DNA from: Paramecium sonneborni
Lineage: Eukaryota > Ciliophora > Oligohymenophorea > Peniculida > Parameciidae
DNA: 64,000 bases
Assembly: GCA_905182985.1 (NCBI GenBank)
Contig: CAJJDN010000115.1
Span: 1-64,000, forward strand
Reading direction: 5' to 3'
Of the stretch, positions 1 through 12,717 are shown piece after piece. The translations under genes were made by a program, and so were the position numbers. The notes under the pieces were generated by a model. That model was not told the origin of the DNA, ran no database searches, and saw nothing but the letters and a program-made list of their open reading frames with translations. The first letter of the stretch is position 1. Each line of letters begins with the position of its first letter.

Positions 1-655
1 TGACCATTCTTTTATGACCAACTAATTGGTTCAACTCATGGATTTTTATGTTCTTCCATTTGCAATTTAACAATAGAGCCCCATTCAGATTCACTCCACT
101 TATATCCACATTTTCAAATTCAGATCCGCTAAAATTACATCTGACAAAATTAGCACCAATCAAACTCGTATTTTTTATTCTAATATCCTCAAAGCATCGG
201 TTTGTCAAATCAACCTTCATATCTACCAATAAATTAAGTCCATTTGACCCACATTAAATAAATGTTTCATCTACAGTAGTGAGTTGAACTAAAAATTTTA
301 ACCATTCGACTATTTAATCATCTTTTGATATTTTTTTTAGTAGATCTTTTCTATATTCTTCATAGATGTCTTCATAATAATTTTTATTGTTAAAGTCATG
401 ATCTTAGAGTGATTTCAAAATATCAATCATTATCTTCAATTTATTTCTTATCTCCTCTTATTAATCGACATTTGTTTTAATCATTACTTTTAATATGGAC
501 TATGAGCACCTTGAAAGATTTTCAACATCTGAAAGATATTTCAAACAGTGTGAAACCTTTTCTTTTCTCAAAATTTCAATTGTCCCTTTGTATATTTATT
601 AGTCCAAATATTTTGATGAAGCTAACACATCATACAAATCTTCTTTCTAATCCAT
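1..655 (-). CDS. pentapeptide-repeat / WD40 protein, 3' end cut off
   Basis: Partial gene: the start is inside the window and the C-terminus runs off at base 1. The ATG at 653-655 opens a frame that stays open in code 6 to the edge, about 218 residues. Residues 1-150 are helical and charged with no recognised domain. Residues ~160-205 show the pentapeptide-repeat rhythm (motifs such as LIGANF, CNFSGS, VNLNGA), a right-handed beta helix in known members. The last residues visible, QLVGHKRMV, look like the opening of a WD40 blade, so a propeller probably follows. This architecture is common in Paramecium. Function is unknown; a scaffold role is only inference. The WD40 relic at 1231-1600 suggests this gene family has copies nearby. 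Confidence 0.72.
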
Positions 656-1230
656 TCCTTTTTTTTTAAAAATTTTATTGAAATTCTATTACTTTTATAT
701 TAAGTTTTATATTATGAATCAAAAGTATCTTTTGAATTAAAGTTAAGACAAAAACAAAATGCGATGGGAATTATGATTTGATTGTAATAGAGGTTAAATC
801 AAAAAAAATTAAAATCATATCAATACTGCATAGCTTAAATCTTTAAGAATATAGAATAAATAAAACATAAAATTTTTAAAATTATGCATAATTAAGAATC
901 GATACATTAGATTTAAAACTTGCTAAATCGAATACCCATTCTAATGTCTTTTGAATATATAAAATATAAATATTATGAAAATAGCTTTAGAATTTTTTTT
1001 ATTTTTAAACAAAGTATTTTTGAAAAATAATCATATATAATTTGTAAAAAAACACTTTTTACAAATAAAAGAAAGAACTTTAAGAAGCTTAAAAAGAGAT
1101 AGAGTTTAAAAACGAACTTAAAAGAGAAATACTGTGTATCTATATTTAATTTCTATTGCTTTTATATTAAGTAAATGAAAAAAATTCCTAATATATATGG
1201 TAAGATTAAGAAAAAAGATTGTGAGTCATA
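656..1230. other. intergenic, no gene seen
   Basis: This is extremely AT-rich sequence upstream of the pentapeptide/WD40 gene. I found no frame with convincing coding character on either strand and no RNA gene. It should hold the promoter of the minus-strand gene starting at 655. Confidence 0.5.
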
Positions 1231-1600
1231 ACTACTTTAGCTTCAGGTAGTGATGATAATTCAATCCATTTATGGGATGTTAAAACAGGATAATAAAAAG
1301 CAAAATTAAATGTTCATAGAAATATTGTCTGTTGAGTATATTTCTCACCAGATGGAACTACTTTAGCATCTGGTAGTGAAGATAACTCAATCAGATTATG
1401 GGATGTTAAAACAGGATAATAAATAGCTAAATTAGATGGTCATAGTGGAACTGCAATATCAGTATGCTTCTCACCAGATGGAACTACTTTAGCATCTGGT
1501 AGTGATGATAAGTCAATCAGATTATGGGATGTTAAAACAGGATAATAAAAAGCCTAATTAGATGGTCATTAAAATAATTATTTTGCAAATGGTACCAATT
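1231..1600 (+). pseudogene. WD40-repeat gene fragment (relic)
   Basis: Three WD40 units in one frame begin with nearly the same bases at 1231, 1357 and 1483, an exact 126-base (42-residue) period. Each carries TLASGS(D/E)D, (I)[10 protein letters not shown] and a GH or similar turn. An in-frame TGA at 1333-1335 interrupts the second unit, and I see no start codon or signal upstream. After the third GH the match dissolves into AT-rich sequence. The high similarity between units suggests recent repeat homogenisation before decay. It is most simply a broken piece of a WD40 gene, possibly related to the gene at 1-655. Confidence 0.75.
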
Positions 1601-3446
1601 ATTAATTGTTTTTATTAAATTCTTATATTAATATTCTAATAATATTTTAATAAACCATATTTTAAACAAATCGTGCTCTATTTTATAAGAATATTTTGTA
1701 AATCAATCATCAATAGATTTAAAATTATTATTTAAATTTAAAAGAAGTTTTATTTTTGATAGTAATTTAGATAAAAAATTCAAAATGATATTATATAAAT
1801 TTAAAAAATTTGAACAATTTTTTCTTACTATGTTTATTTTTCAAATTAATTCTAATTTTACTAAAACATTCCTTAATCTTTGCAGATTGCAGTTAAGCTC
1901 CTTTATTTCTAATTCAATAATTTTTCATTATTAAGACTATTTTACCTATTTTTTTTTGGATCAAATTCAAAAAAGTATAAAGTATAGTGCTAAAAAAAGT
2001 ATAAAAAGCTAAAATAAAAATGACCCATTAATATTGCAAAAAAAAAAATAGGAAATTGTGAAATTCCTCTTGAAATTTTCAAAAGAATTTATTTTTGATA
2101 AATTTCTTTTTAAGGATTAAGTGAAATCCAAAAGATTATCTTATTATTTGTAAAAAAATAAAATTTAGTAAAACAACCTTCGAAAAAATTATTTTAATTA
2201 TAAAAAAGTTAAAAACAATTCTTAGTTTTTTGTGCCTACTTGATGATGAATCAAAGACAAGATTTATGATTATTATAAGTGAAGTTATTGTAAGAAATAC
2301 ATTAGAAGAAATGTGTATTATCCAACAATTCTAAATATACAAAATAGTTGAGTTTGTAAAATTATAATTTAGGTTTGTGAAAGGGTATTTCGTATCATAT
2401 TATTTATGTTGTATTATAAGTGTGGGGTAATAATATTTGTTGTCTTAAAATTGGCCAAAAAATTTTGCTTAATTCTATAATAAACTCTACCTCTTTGCAA
2501 CAAGTTGAGTTTTAAAACGATAAGAAGGATTTTGCAAAACACCCAATCAAATCTTTTAGTTTTTTTAATTTATTTATTTAATATTAAATCATTTTTATAA
2601 AAATAATTTATGCTCAGAAATATACAAAGTAAAAAACACTTTCATGAATATGGCTTGGGAATAGGTTAGTTCCAACTATTATTGTCCTTGAAAAAACAGA
2701 TTATTAAGTATTATCAAATAAATTTTTTTTTAAACTATGATCAATAAAAATTCAAATAAAACGCGCATATCTATTGCTTATAGGTTAGTTTTCTAAAAAA
2801 TCTTAAGCTTATTTCTTCTCTGTCTCAACTAATTGCAAGAACTTTGAAATAAGATGAGAAAATTTTCTAGACTAATTCTATTTTTACCAAATATTACATC
2901 AATAACTGATTTTGATTTTTTTAGATTCCTTAAAGGAATAAACATACATCTATACAATTGATAGTGTAAAGATCAAAGCGAAACACATTTTTTTGTATTT
3001 TTTTTATCTGTTCTTTTAAATGTTTGTTATTCAATAAGTATATCCTTCTACTTTTGAATGAGATAATTATGTATTGAATAAAAATTGTCCTTTACTATCA
3101 TTACTTTATACAAATATTTCAAATTGGTATAATATTTTTTATTCGCTGATATTACATTTGATCATTCAAAATCAAATCAATAAAGAGTTCTAAATAGCAA
3201 GTTTATGATGCAATCAACAAAAGCATTCAATTAGTTATGATTAATGATCTTTCCAATATAAGAGAGCTTTATTTATAATATGTTAAAGATATTTCATTTA
3301 TGAATAGTTTTTCAAAATTCAAAAGAAGATGGTATGATTTTGTATTATGAAATAAATCTTTCACAATACAAATATCATGATATTAATATATTAAGAATTA
3401 ATCATTAGAAAGAGGTCAATAAAATTGATGTTATATTATTGAATAT
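1601..3446. other. long non-coding stretch, no gene recognised
   Basis: This 1.8 kb of AT-rich sequence is long for such a compact genome. I read both strands and found only short frames broken by TGA, with no family motif. It may be the remains of a decayed gene next to the WD40 relic, but I cannot show that. Confidence 0.4.
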
Positions 3447-4445
3447 TCATTAAATTTCATCATTGTTTTGTCTGAAATGCTGATTAGTCTTAAATTCTGA
3501 AAATAATGTGAATAAAACATGTAAAGACTCTATAATATTTCTATTGTTATTAATAGGATGAACAGGAATATCTAATAAATTGCAAGAGAATTAGCAATAT
3601 TCTTATAAACCCAAATCAATATTGTCTCCAGGCAATTAAGTGTTTTAAAATAGATCTTCAATTTCTTAAGGCCAAACCTGCATTAATTCTTCTATATCAG
3701 GCATAATTTTAGAATAAGAAACTGATGGAGGTTATTTTTTTTTATGTATTTCTGCCACATCATTAATCCAGGCAGTAATTTCTTTAGGATTTTTGTCAGC
3801 ATTTTCGATGGCATGTATGGTAGTATTTTTTCCTCTATTTGCTACTTTGACATATTCTCTCATCAATAAATCTAATTTAGCTTTTTTAGATTAATTAAGA
3901 GCAGGTTCATCCTAAAATTTATTGAAATAGATTACTAATGTAACTAAACCAAGTGTCTCAGGCTATCCATCAGGTCTTGGCATTTTGATAAATGCATCAA
4001 CTTCACCTATGGCTGGTACATAATCTGGAATGAATGGTTTTAATTTAGCATCCAAAACCATTTAGGGAGCTTTGTATCTAAAATTAAAAGATTTCTAAAT
4101 ACCTAGCTATGTACTCAAATAATTATTTAACTTCTGCACCTACTTATAAATTTGAATAATCATTTGGGTTATAAGCACCAGCAGGTAATGGAACCTTTCC
4201 ATCTTAAAATCCAGCACTTTATGCAGCTTATTGACCACCTCTAGCTCCAGCTTAATCTATTAGATTAGAATTTAAAAGCACTACATTAATCTTCATCTTC
4301 TTCACCACTAACAATTTCCTCATCTTCTTCATCTTTCAATTCAATTGCCTCATCATAATGTTCATTATCTATTTTCTTTACTTTTTCATCTCCACCAAAA
4401 CCATAATCGTTCTTAATATTAAAACATTATTTCTACCTTTTGCAT
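3447..4445 (-). CDS. IFT46: intraflagellar transport protein 46
   Basis: IFT46 is a subunit of the IFT-B core that carries outer dynein arms and other cargo into cilia. After an acidic N-terminus, the family core is clear: LPAGAYNPNDYSNL, a stretch ending LKPFIPDYVPAIGEVDAFIKM, PRPDG, then TLDEPALNQS. Near the C-terminus come YSKIMPDIEELMQVWP, NLLDIPVHP and a HVLFTLFSEF-type end, followed by the TGA at 3447-3449. Four introns are needed: about 25 nt after codon 3 (ending AAG, so the start is less certain), 28 nt just before the AGARGGQ segment, 25 nt in the YIA-RYKAP segment and 24 nt before DEPALNQ. Length, about 298 residues, is normal for the family. The gene converges with nothing close and lies back to back with the gene at 4582. 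Confidence 0.93.
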
Positions 4446-4581
4446 TTTTTTTGTTTGTAAAATTTAAAGATTATTATTGAATTTTCAATTCAAATTAGAA
4501 AAGGCTAGATTCAATGGTTATATTATTATATAATTAAAAAAGAAAGGAATTAAAATAAAAGAATTTTTATTATATTAAATA

Positions 4582-6006
4582 ATGAATAATTGTTATTATG
4601 AATTAGAATCCTTAATTAACGATTTACCATAACGAACGATTGCATCATAAATATAACAACTTTTTTATAGAATAATAAGTCAAGAAAAACAAAATAGTCC
4701 AATATTAGAGGTAGAAAAATATTTCCGTAAAATGATAAAAAAAATTGAGTAGTTTTATTGTAGAAGATTACAAAAATTAGAATTTTTTATTTCAAAAAAA
4801 GCAGACACTTAATTAATTGTGTTACGAATAAGTAAATATTTAGAGAAAAAACCTTGGAGATTAGAAACAATGGATTATACTGCAAAACAAATAAAATAAG
4901 ATAAAATTGATGATAAAAATTGTAATCAATTCATTAATTTTGACAATAATTAAGAAGAGTACTATTCAAGTAAAACATCTACTCCCTTTAGTAATTATAC
5001 ATGTATTCCATCTATCCCCAGAGATTCATCATTAAATTAAGCAATATTTTTAGAGTATGAAAATTCATTAAAATCATAATCATCTTTTCAACTGGATAAA
5101 TAAGAACCTCTGCCAGACATTTCATAAATATAATTTAAATTATAATTGCTTGTAGATTAATCACCGAAAAAAAATAGAGTCACATAAAAGTAATAATAAT
5201 TAGCAGATTTAATTGATAGTGAATTAGAAGAGTTCTCAGCATAATCACCTCCTTGTTAAAATATTTTAGATTGCAATATTAGTGATATCAAATCAGACTT
5301 TAATTCTAGACTTATTTCTTCAAGATCTCTACAAAAAGAATCTGTTAATTAAGCGAATACATCAAAAAATCCTAAATTAATTCCATAAACAAGAGAATTT
5401 GAAAGCTTGTTTCAAACACAATAATCTACTAAAGAAATTATCAAATATGTTGAATAATATCATCGATTACAATAACAATAATAAGCTTAATATTAAAAAC
5501 AACAGAATTTTTAAGCAAAACCTAGTCTTGAAGTTAATAATAACACATTATAATGTTTTCAAGATAAATGCCAAAGTCCTTCAACTAATAAAAGATATCG
5601 AGTGAGATCATCTTATCAAAAAGAATTACCTTCTTAAAATAAATTAAAAGTTAACACTTCTCATGAAAATTTTGAAGTTAGAACTTCTAAATCTATTTAA
5701 TCTAAGAAAAAACATTTTTAACTCCCTTCCCCATTAAATGAATCCATGAATTAATAAAAGCAAAAATAGTCATATTAACAATTATAATAATAATAATTAT
5801 CCTTATAATAAAAAAAAAATATGTAAAGATAACAACCTTAATTATTATCATCTGCGTTATCTCATTTATACAAAAGATTTTCCTAATAAAAACAAAGCTC
5901 ATCAGTAGTTACTAAGAGATCTACAAAATAAGCAATTAGCTATTCTCTAGAGAAAGATCATTAAAAAAAATCATATAAACTAGTTGATTATATAATAAAT
6001 TATTGA
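4582..6006 (+). CDS. hypothetical Gln/Ser-rich protein, 474 aa
   Basis: Single-exon frame from ATG at 4582 to TGA at 6004-6006, 474 residues. I recognise no domain. The first ~110 residues (starting MNNCYYELESLIND) look folded and helical. The remainder is low-complexity, rich in Gln, Asn, Ser and Lys, with a Gln tract encoded by consecutive TAA codons around 5760-5830. No signal peptide or membrane segment is visible. It is divergent from IFT46, with 136 bases between the two starts, so a shared promoter region is possible. The frame would be shredded by stops in the standard code, so it is good evidence for code 6. Function is unknown. Confidence 0.75.
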
Positions 6007-6046
6007 AAAATTTATTTATAATTAAATCAAATATATATAACTCTAA

Positions 6047-7189
6047 TCAGTTTTAATGCTTTAAGAATTATGCTTCTACTTTTTTTAGAGAGTAATTTTT
6101 TATTTATGGAGTAGAGCTAAGTGAGTCATCAATTTTATCTATTTATTAAGACAATCTCTCAATGATTTAACAAAATTCTAAATTGTCCTTATATAATTCA
6201 TTTTAATTGTCAAATAACTATTCCCATATTTTCATTAAATTTCCTAGAATAATTATTCTATAATATTTACCTAAAAACTAATTTGATTCATCTTTAAAAT
6301 AATCCAAAGCTATTTGATGAGTAGTTTTAGTATTTTCGAAAAATTTCATTGTATCAAAAGTTGACATATTATCATCCTGCATTTTAATTTGTATATTAAA
6401 CTTCATATCTAGTAAAACATTCTTTATCATTGAAATCAGATTTATTATTTCAAACTTGATTAAATATCAACAAATACTTAGTCTTATTGGAAATTTTTGG
6501 ATTTGAAAAGCATATCAACATGAGTTAAATAAAGCTATATTTCTTCAGATTACTATTTAAACAACCCAATAACTGCCTATGATTCTATATTTTCTAATGT
6601 TTTATATAATTTATCTGAAGTACCAATATGTAAGCCTATTTTATAAAAATGTCATTCTACTTATGTCAATTTCTTGAAGTAATTCAAGAAGATCATTAAG
6701 TTTATCTTGCATTTTGCTATGATCTTTCATGGCTTTTTTTACTTTTTCTAATTCTTTATTATCCTGATCTATCATTTTTTCTTTGTCTTTAATCATAATT
6801 TTAAAATAGTTAGAGTTATGTTTGAGTTCATCTGTTATGAATTTCTCTATATTTTCTATCCTATCATATTCAAACTACTTTTTTTCTTTACAATATTTCA
6901 ATATCTTAAAAATGTTACTCTAACCGAATACCTATTATTAGAATGTCTTAATAAATTCCTAGTTTTCAGTATTTTAAAGTAGTTCTTCATCTGTTTATTA
7001 AATTATTTCTGTTAAAATATTGAAAGCCAAGGCTTAGTCCACCTTCTAATCTTATTTTTTAAGCCAATCCATAATTTATGGGAAGAACTATTCTAACCAA
7101 TACTATCTATGATTACCTGAAGCTTTTTTCCCTACTATTGAATTCCCAAGAGTTAAATAAGCAAACCAAATTATGAAAAAATATTTCAT
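6047..7189 (-). CDS. hypothetical secreted or lumenal helical protein, 364 aa
   Basis: The ATG at 7187-7189 opens with a hydrophobic N-terminus, MKYFFIIWFAYLTLGNS, that reads as a cleavable signal peptide. The rest is alpha-helical and charged, with likely coiled coils around residues 115-170 (motif DKEKMIDQDNKELEKVKKAM) and 320-350, and no membrane segment. Two introns restore the frame: 25 nt ending TAG at about 6636-6660, and 23 nt ending AAG near 6450. Stop TGA is at 6047-6049, only 41 bases from the stop of the convergent gene ending at 6006. A signal peptide followed by helices would fit a dense-core granule (trichocyst) content protein, but no family signature proves that. Confidence 0.68.
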
Positions 7190-7278
7190 ATTTATTATTC
7201 TTTACCAAAATAACGTACATATAATTTATAAAGTGTAATTATCTATTGGAAAAAGAATATTATGGATAATTTAATTAC

Positions 7279-8927
7279 TCATTTTTTTGTTAATAAATTT
7301 TGTTTATTCCTTAAACTGGTTGTCCAATCAATTTGAGTATTCTCCTTTCCTTTTTTTATTTTTTGTTAAGTGTTATTAATTTTTAAAACTTAATTGTAAA
7401 CGGATTCACTGGAATGTCCACTTAATTCTTTAAAAATTCTATCTTTCAACGTGTCCTCTTATAATTACAATTAAGATTTCTATTGATTCTAATTTAATAT
7501 ATAAAATCGCTTCTGTTCTATATAATCAATAGAAGGTTGTTTTTTTCTTTATTTGGAATCCTGGGATTTATTTATAGTGTTTGAGTCATGTTAATCTAAA
7601 ATGAAATTATTGTTACTTTTCTAACTATTGTATATCTTTATTGATTATGGCAATATTGATTAACTTTTCTAATGAATCAAAGGTGTTATTTCTATATTTT
7701 TGTGTTATTCAACATTCTAAATATGTTCATTACCTAATTTGATTAAATCCTATACATTTAACTTTTCACTAAGTTACTACTATTGTTAATTAATAATAAT
7801 TGGCTATTCATTTAAACTTACATTATGACTATGTGCTTACTAGGGAATTAAAAATTACTAATCACAATTCTATATATTAGTATGATTCCAACTTTCTGGA
7901 GTATTGGAATTGCTTTCTCTTCTTGAATTCTGTATTGTAGAAATAGCATTAGATCCATTACTTTTATAGATTGGTAATTTAGATATAGGAGATGAAGGGT
8001 TTTAACTATTGTTATCTTTAATTGTGTTCGAGAATGTACTTTGATAGAAATCATCATTTTCTAAAATATCAAATACTTTCATATCAATAGAAGGATTATT
8101 AAAATTGATTGAATTACTTCGAGATTTTATTGATTATGTTGTATCATTCAACAAAATATTGTAACACATTTTATTCATAAATGTTAATATTTATGATTGT
8201 TCAAACTAATTTATTTTTACACATGATTCTAATTTCATTTCTGATAATAATTGTTAAATATTTCTTACTCTTTTTTCATATCTAAGCATTATGTCTTCAA
8301 AAGGCTTCATTTCCATCTTTTTAACTATATTTGCATGGTTCTTTTCAATATCAATTTAAAATTACTATAATTACTTTTCATAATTTGTCACTGCTTATTA
8401 CCAATCCAATATATTCTATTCCAAACTTAAATGATCATGTTGAAATTTTTATATGTATGTTTATTTTAATTGTTAAGATGTTTCAATTACCTATTCAAAA
8501 AATTTTATGCAATTCGTTTTCTAATCTTCAAGCAATTATTTTTGACTTAATTATAATCCATTTAAATCTATTATTTTTATATTACAAGCTTATAATGCTT
8601 ATTTCATTAATTCTTAAAATTAATTTATTCTCATTTATCTTTGCAATTCTAATTCTGCTCCTGCACTTTCTTCAATTTTATGGCCTTTTAATGCTAAATT
8701 CAAAGCACATTTTGAACAAAATAAGGTTCGCTTATCATTTTAGGCATAATATTTAGCCTAATATAATTAGTGTTATTTATTCTTACCTTTTTATTTGGAT
8801 GCTTTAAACAATTCAAGTGCGAACTTGCTTTCTATTTAAAAATATTTGAATTCTTTAATATTCTATCTTATTCTTTAGCATTATAAGATGATTCTTCATC
8901 TGAACTTGACGAAATTGCTAAATTCAT
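7279..8927 (-). CDS. B-box-like zinc protein with coiled coil, 539 aa
   Basis: Starts at 8925-8927 and ends at the TGA 7279-7281. One 29-nt intron (8758-8786 region, GTAAGA...TTAG) lies after residue ~47, inside the metal-binding motif. Residues ~38-80 carry a B-box-like arrangement: C-x2-HP, then F-C-S-K-C and a later HK. Known B-boxes bind two zinc ions and mediate protein interactions. Residues ~85-230 are helical with coiled-coil heptads (LEDQKTNCIKFFEQVIE and after). The C-terminal half is Asn/Ser/Gln-rich and probably disordered. There is no RING, so this is not a complete TRIM protein; ciliates have many similar B-box plus coiled-coil proteins of unknown role. Confidence 0.7.
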
Positions 8928-9169
8928 TAATTCTGTTAAAAAAAAATAAATTTATTAATATTATTATTTATAAAAAGAATTTATAATAAATGTTCTTTTA
9001 TGTATATTTAATAACTTTTTCTTTTTTAGGAATCTAAATCTTCAACTTCTTGAATCCATAAAAACAAACTTAGTAAAATTTCTATAATAGTAATTATTAT
9101 TTGAGGTCAAAATCTAAAACGACAAAAATCTTTTTGGTATTATAATATTATAATTATCCAAATTATTGA

Positions 9170-9610
9170 ATGGGTGCTTGTAAAAGTATACAAACTTAAT
9201 TAAGTGCTCCTGATAATTTTACACCAGAAAAATCAATACCTATCGATAATAATATAAAACCAAATACTGCTACTTAATCCGGTTTGAATACAACTCATTC
9301 AAATCATTCGATTAATATAATAAACGAAGAGATACCTTAATATTAGATTTTAAACAATTAATAACGTGATTAAGTAATCAGGCAAGCTGTAAGTGAAATT
9401 GTGGGTAATTAAGAATAATAATCAGAAAAAAAATCATTTATTAGATTAACAGATTAAGGTAAAGATGCAATGCCGAAAATTTCGGATTCTTCTTTTGGAC
9501 AAATAAAAACAGAGCCAAATCAACATAAGACTGAATAACTATAAATAAGTCACGATTATCTTTAAAGCAAAAAGAATTTGGGCAAATAGGAAAAAAATAA
9601 AATACAATGA
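9170..9610 (+). CDS. hypothetical protein with predicted dual N-terminal acylation, 146 aa
   Basis: Single-exon frame from ATG 9170 to TGA 9608-9610. It starts MGACKS: glycine at position 2 with a small residue after it fits N-myristoylation, and Cys4 could be palmitoylated, so the protein is probably tethered to a membrane such as plasma or ciliary membrane. That is inference from the motif. The rest is polar, rich in Asn, Gln and Ser and probably disordered, with a short ordered-looking stretch around QRDQVIRQAVSEIVG. I recognise no domain. The 243-base spacer from the divergent B-box gene is probably a shared promoter. Confidence 0.66.
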
Positions 9611-9959
9611 CAAGCATATTTAAATAAATTTATAATAATATTCTTTCTTCTAGATATTCTATCTGGCTTTTAGTATTAATAAATCACTTATTATTCAGAT
9701 CTTATGTCATAAATTATAAATAAATCATATTTGATCTTATTCTGGTTTAGTCAAATTAAATTTATCATAAATATATTGTGCTCTATATATGTGCTATTGC
9801 TTCTCCTCCTCTATTATAAAGAAAGAAATTTAATAATTTTAAGTTTGTTTTCTAATCTCTCTTTACTTATTATTTTATGATTATGAACAATTTTATACAC
9901 ACCATTATTTTACAAAATTTATTCTGCAATACCATCATGTAATAAAAAAATATTGATTG

Positions 9960-11050
9960 AATAATTGATCGAATTTAGGGGAAATATTTTATCTTTTGAT
10001 AACAAATGAGCTTTATTACCAAGCAATTTTAATCAATTCTATATTTACAAAATCCATAATTATCTCATACATTAAATCACTACTAAATGGCAATTTTCTT
10101 TTTTTAACTCTGATTAGAGATTCTGCGAAGGTTAAAAATAATTTTGAGAATAAAAACCCTAAACCCTTATTAAAATTAATTAATTCTTAAACATTCTGCT
10201 TTAATACTAGACATTTTCTATAATTAACATAAATTTTTAAACCGAATTCTCAACACTTTAAAAGAAACAAAAAGTTTTTAATTACAAATTTTGAATCATG
10301 AAAAATTAATCCCAAAAATTCAATAGTTTGTTGTTTGATATCATTTATAGTGAAATTGGAAATCATCTCTAAAGCAATTTTTTGTTTAAGTTTTAAGATT
10401 TTTTCTTTTTCATAATTTTTCTTCTTCCAAGATTTTTTTTTCTCTTAATATATAAAAGTATAAGGCTTTGTAAGTAAATTAATTTCAAAATATTTTAAAA
10501 TTTATCCTCTCTTGATATCTAAAAATATTTAAATAAAAATATTACTTTATAGTTAATTAAAAGAAGCCTTGAACCATTTTCTTTTTCATTTCTTTGCTAA
10601 TTCTAGCTCACCTTCTTTTAGTACTTTTTCAATATTAAATGGATTTCAAATTAAACATCATAAGTCTATTTATGCTTATTGCTGGTTTTGTTCCTCTTTT
10701 TTTGGTCCCAAATCATCATCAATTCACATATGATTAGCTAATCCCATTCTTAAATATTCTTCATATTCAATTCTTTTACCATCAGTCTTCACATCTATTG
10801 TTTTTTATGAAACATCATTTTTAGAAACCCAAATCTCTTTAATAATCCTTTTGTTGTATCTCAACTGCTTATCTCTATTCTTTATTTGTATGATTGAGCA
10901 TAAGTGGATAATGAATGCTGCTCATTTAACCTTTTCATTTTTTCTTCATCATCTATTCTATTGTTATTTTAATTTAAGAATATTATTTTGGTGTTCATTG
11001 ATTTATATCCTACCTTTTCAAATGTTTTTTCGATTATTATAATAATAATT
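9960..11050 (-). pseudogene. decayed gene of unknown family
   Basis: The minus strand has long coding-like stretches that do not join into one frame. From about 11050 down, one frame reads through KMKRLNEQHSLSTYAQSY and shifts to another with IIKEIWVSKNDV and KRIEYEEYLRMGLANHM. That frame then meets TGA codons before IDDDLGPKKEEQ, within the next segment (..PFNIEKVLKEGELELA), and again before KRKWFKASF. Around 10100-10200 further fragments look protein-like (e.g. LGFLFSKLFLTFAESLIR). No short intron removes these stops cleanly. Either the gene is decaying or it has a structure I could not solve. I do not recognise the family. Confidence 0.45.
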
Positions 11051-11070
11051 ATTATTATACATTATTAATA

Positions 11071-11718
11071 ATGAATTTTTTTCGTTGCAATTGCACCAAT
11101 ATTGAATAAGGATTAGATATTCCTAATAGTAATCTCTACATAGAACAAATCATCTTGCATTCTATGAATTAGGATAAAGTTATCTCCTTAACTATGGATT
11201 TAAATGTTATTTTAGAAGGATTCAAGTTAAACAGAAAGAAGGATTGTCTTTATTTGCAAGATCTTAGGGATTTCAAAGAAGATCTTCATTATACATTAAC
11301 AAAATTAAATCGACAGTTCTAGTAATTTTTGATATTACAATATACTAGGATTCTTTTAAACAATTAAGATGACAGTAGTTAACAATTTTATTTAAATTTA
11401 AACTTATATGTGTATGAAGGCTGTTATAAATTATTATACTTACAATAAAAAGACTCATATTTTTAAAAGGATGATTATATCTATGGAGAATGGGAAATCA
11501 TGGGTTCTACTTAAGAAATTCAAATAGAATTTATATGTAGTATTATAATCTATTATTAATTCTTAGAAGATAAAAATAACCAAGAATAACATAATCATTT
11601 ATTAAGAGATTTAACTAATTGCACTTAGAATCAACTAGCAGAACATAATATAGAAGATGAAAATCCTAAGATAAAGTACTCAATAAGTAAAACGCCTAAA
11701 CTTAAGAGAAAGCGCTGA
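11071..11718 (+). CDS. hypothetical protein, 215 aa, basic tail
   Basis: Single-exon frame from ATG 11071 to TGA 11716-11718. It begins MNFFRCNCTNIEQG and has mixed alpha/beta composition with alternating hydrophobic residues (LYLNLNLYVYEGCYKLLYLQ at ~115-135). The C-terminus is polar and ends in the basic run PKLKRKR, a possible nuclear localisation signal. There is no signal peptide or membrane segment. The family is not recognised. The start is the first ATG of a frame that is open for the whole length in code 6. Confidence 0.62.
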
Positions 11719-11939
11719 ATAATATTATTACATTTTCATAATTTTGATATAAAAATCAAATTTACTTAATGTAGGCTCTGCTAGTAACCAAACTTTATGT
11801 TGGCTTTAATGAGAGTGTTCTATCTGTTCTGGAAATAAAATCATAATGAGAGTATCTTCTTAGCTTCATGACGCAATTAGAAATTTATTAAGAATTCTGT
11901 TCTATCGATTAATATTTATCACTTCGTTTAGTTATTTAT

Positions 11940-12430
11940 GGCTTTTCTTAAATTTTTATATTTGGTAATAGCAATTGCCTTAATTTTATTTGGTTATTTT
12001 ATTTTAGTGGTTTTAAGTATGGAAGAGGTTCATCAGTTAAAGATGATCTCTGCAATTTAGTCCTCTTTTTAACAATGGGATTTGGTATTATTAATCCTTT
12101 TGGTTCAACTATTTCTAAAGGTTAAAAACAAAATATAGCACCAGTTTCAATTGTCTGTACAGCCTAATTTTTCATAGACAATAATAATTAATCATAATAT
12201 TATATAAATTATAATAATAACAAGGCATAATATCATTATTGTTACATATTTATACAATAATATACACTGAGAACATTCAATATTTATTTGAAAATTTTCT
12301 ATTCAATAATTTTTTCAATAATTTTATCTTAAGTTTATTTAAATTATAATTCTTTTTAAATTTTAAGCTTTGTCTGTTTTTCTGCTCCTTATTTTTACAC
12401 ATTTTATTTATAGTTAAGAATTTGATAACC
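11940..12430 (+). pseudogene. possible membrane-protein relic (lung-7TM/GOST-like?)
   Basis: A stretch of the plus strand around 12012-12120 reads GFKYGRGSSVKDDLC, then LVLFLTMGFGIINPFG. This resembles the segment preceding and spanning one transmembrane helix in seven-TM proteins of the lung-7TM/GOST type (cf. LGYGxxxPxLG). Upstream, hydrophobic pieces such as FLKFLYLVIAIALILFGYF at 11938-12000 are in a different frame. No continuous gene can be assembled. This is a weak family guess on a degenerate region. A profile search of translated 11750-12450 would settle it. Confidence 0.25.
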
Positions 12431-12717
12431 AATAAGTATTTAAATAGAAAAAATTATTATAATTAAACCATATAATTAAAGTTTATAAAGCTGCTATAAG
12501 TATTAATCTAAAATCACATCATTTTCCTTATATTTCCATACTTAAATTAATTAATTTAAGTAATCTTCAAATGTAATATCAAACTAAATAAATAAATTTT
12601 TTACAAATTTCTTCTAATTAATGACAATTTTTTATTAATAGATCAATTCATTCAGCTTTCTGAAATATTTTAAAATATAGTTAATTTTTTTTATAACTCT
12701 TAAATTATCTTGTGTTA

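Noticed and set aside
11940..12430. Functional lung-7TM receptor gene
   Set aside because: Hydrophobic pieces lie in different frames and no set of introns joins them; kept only as a weak relic.
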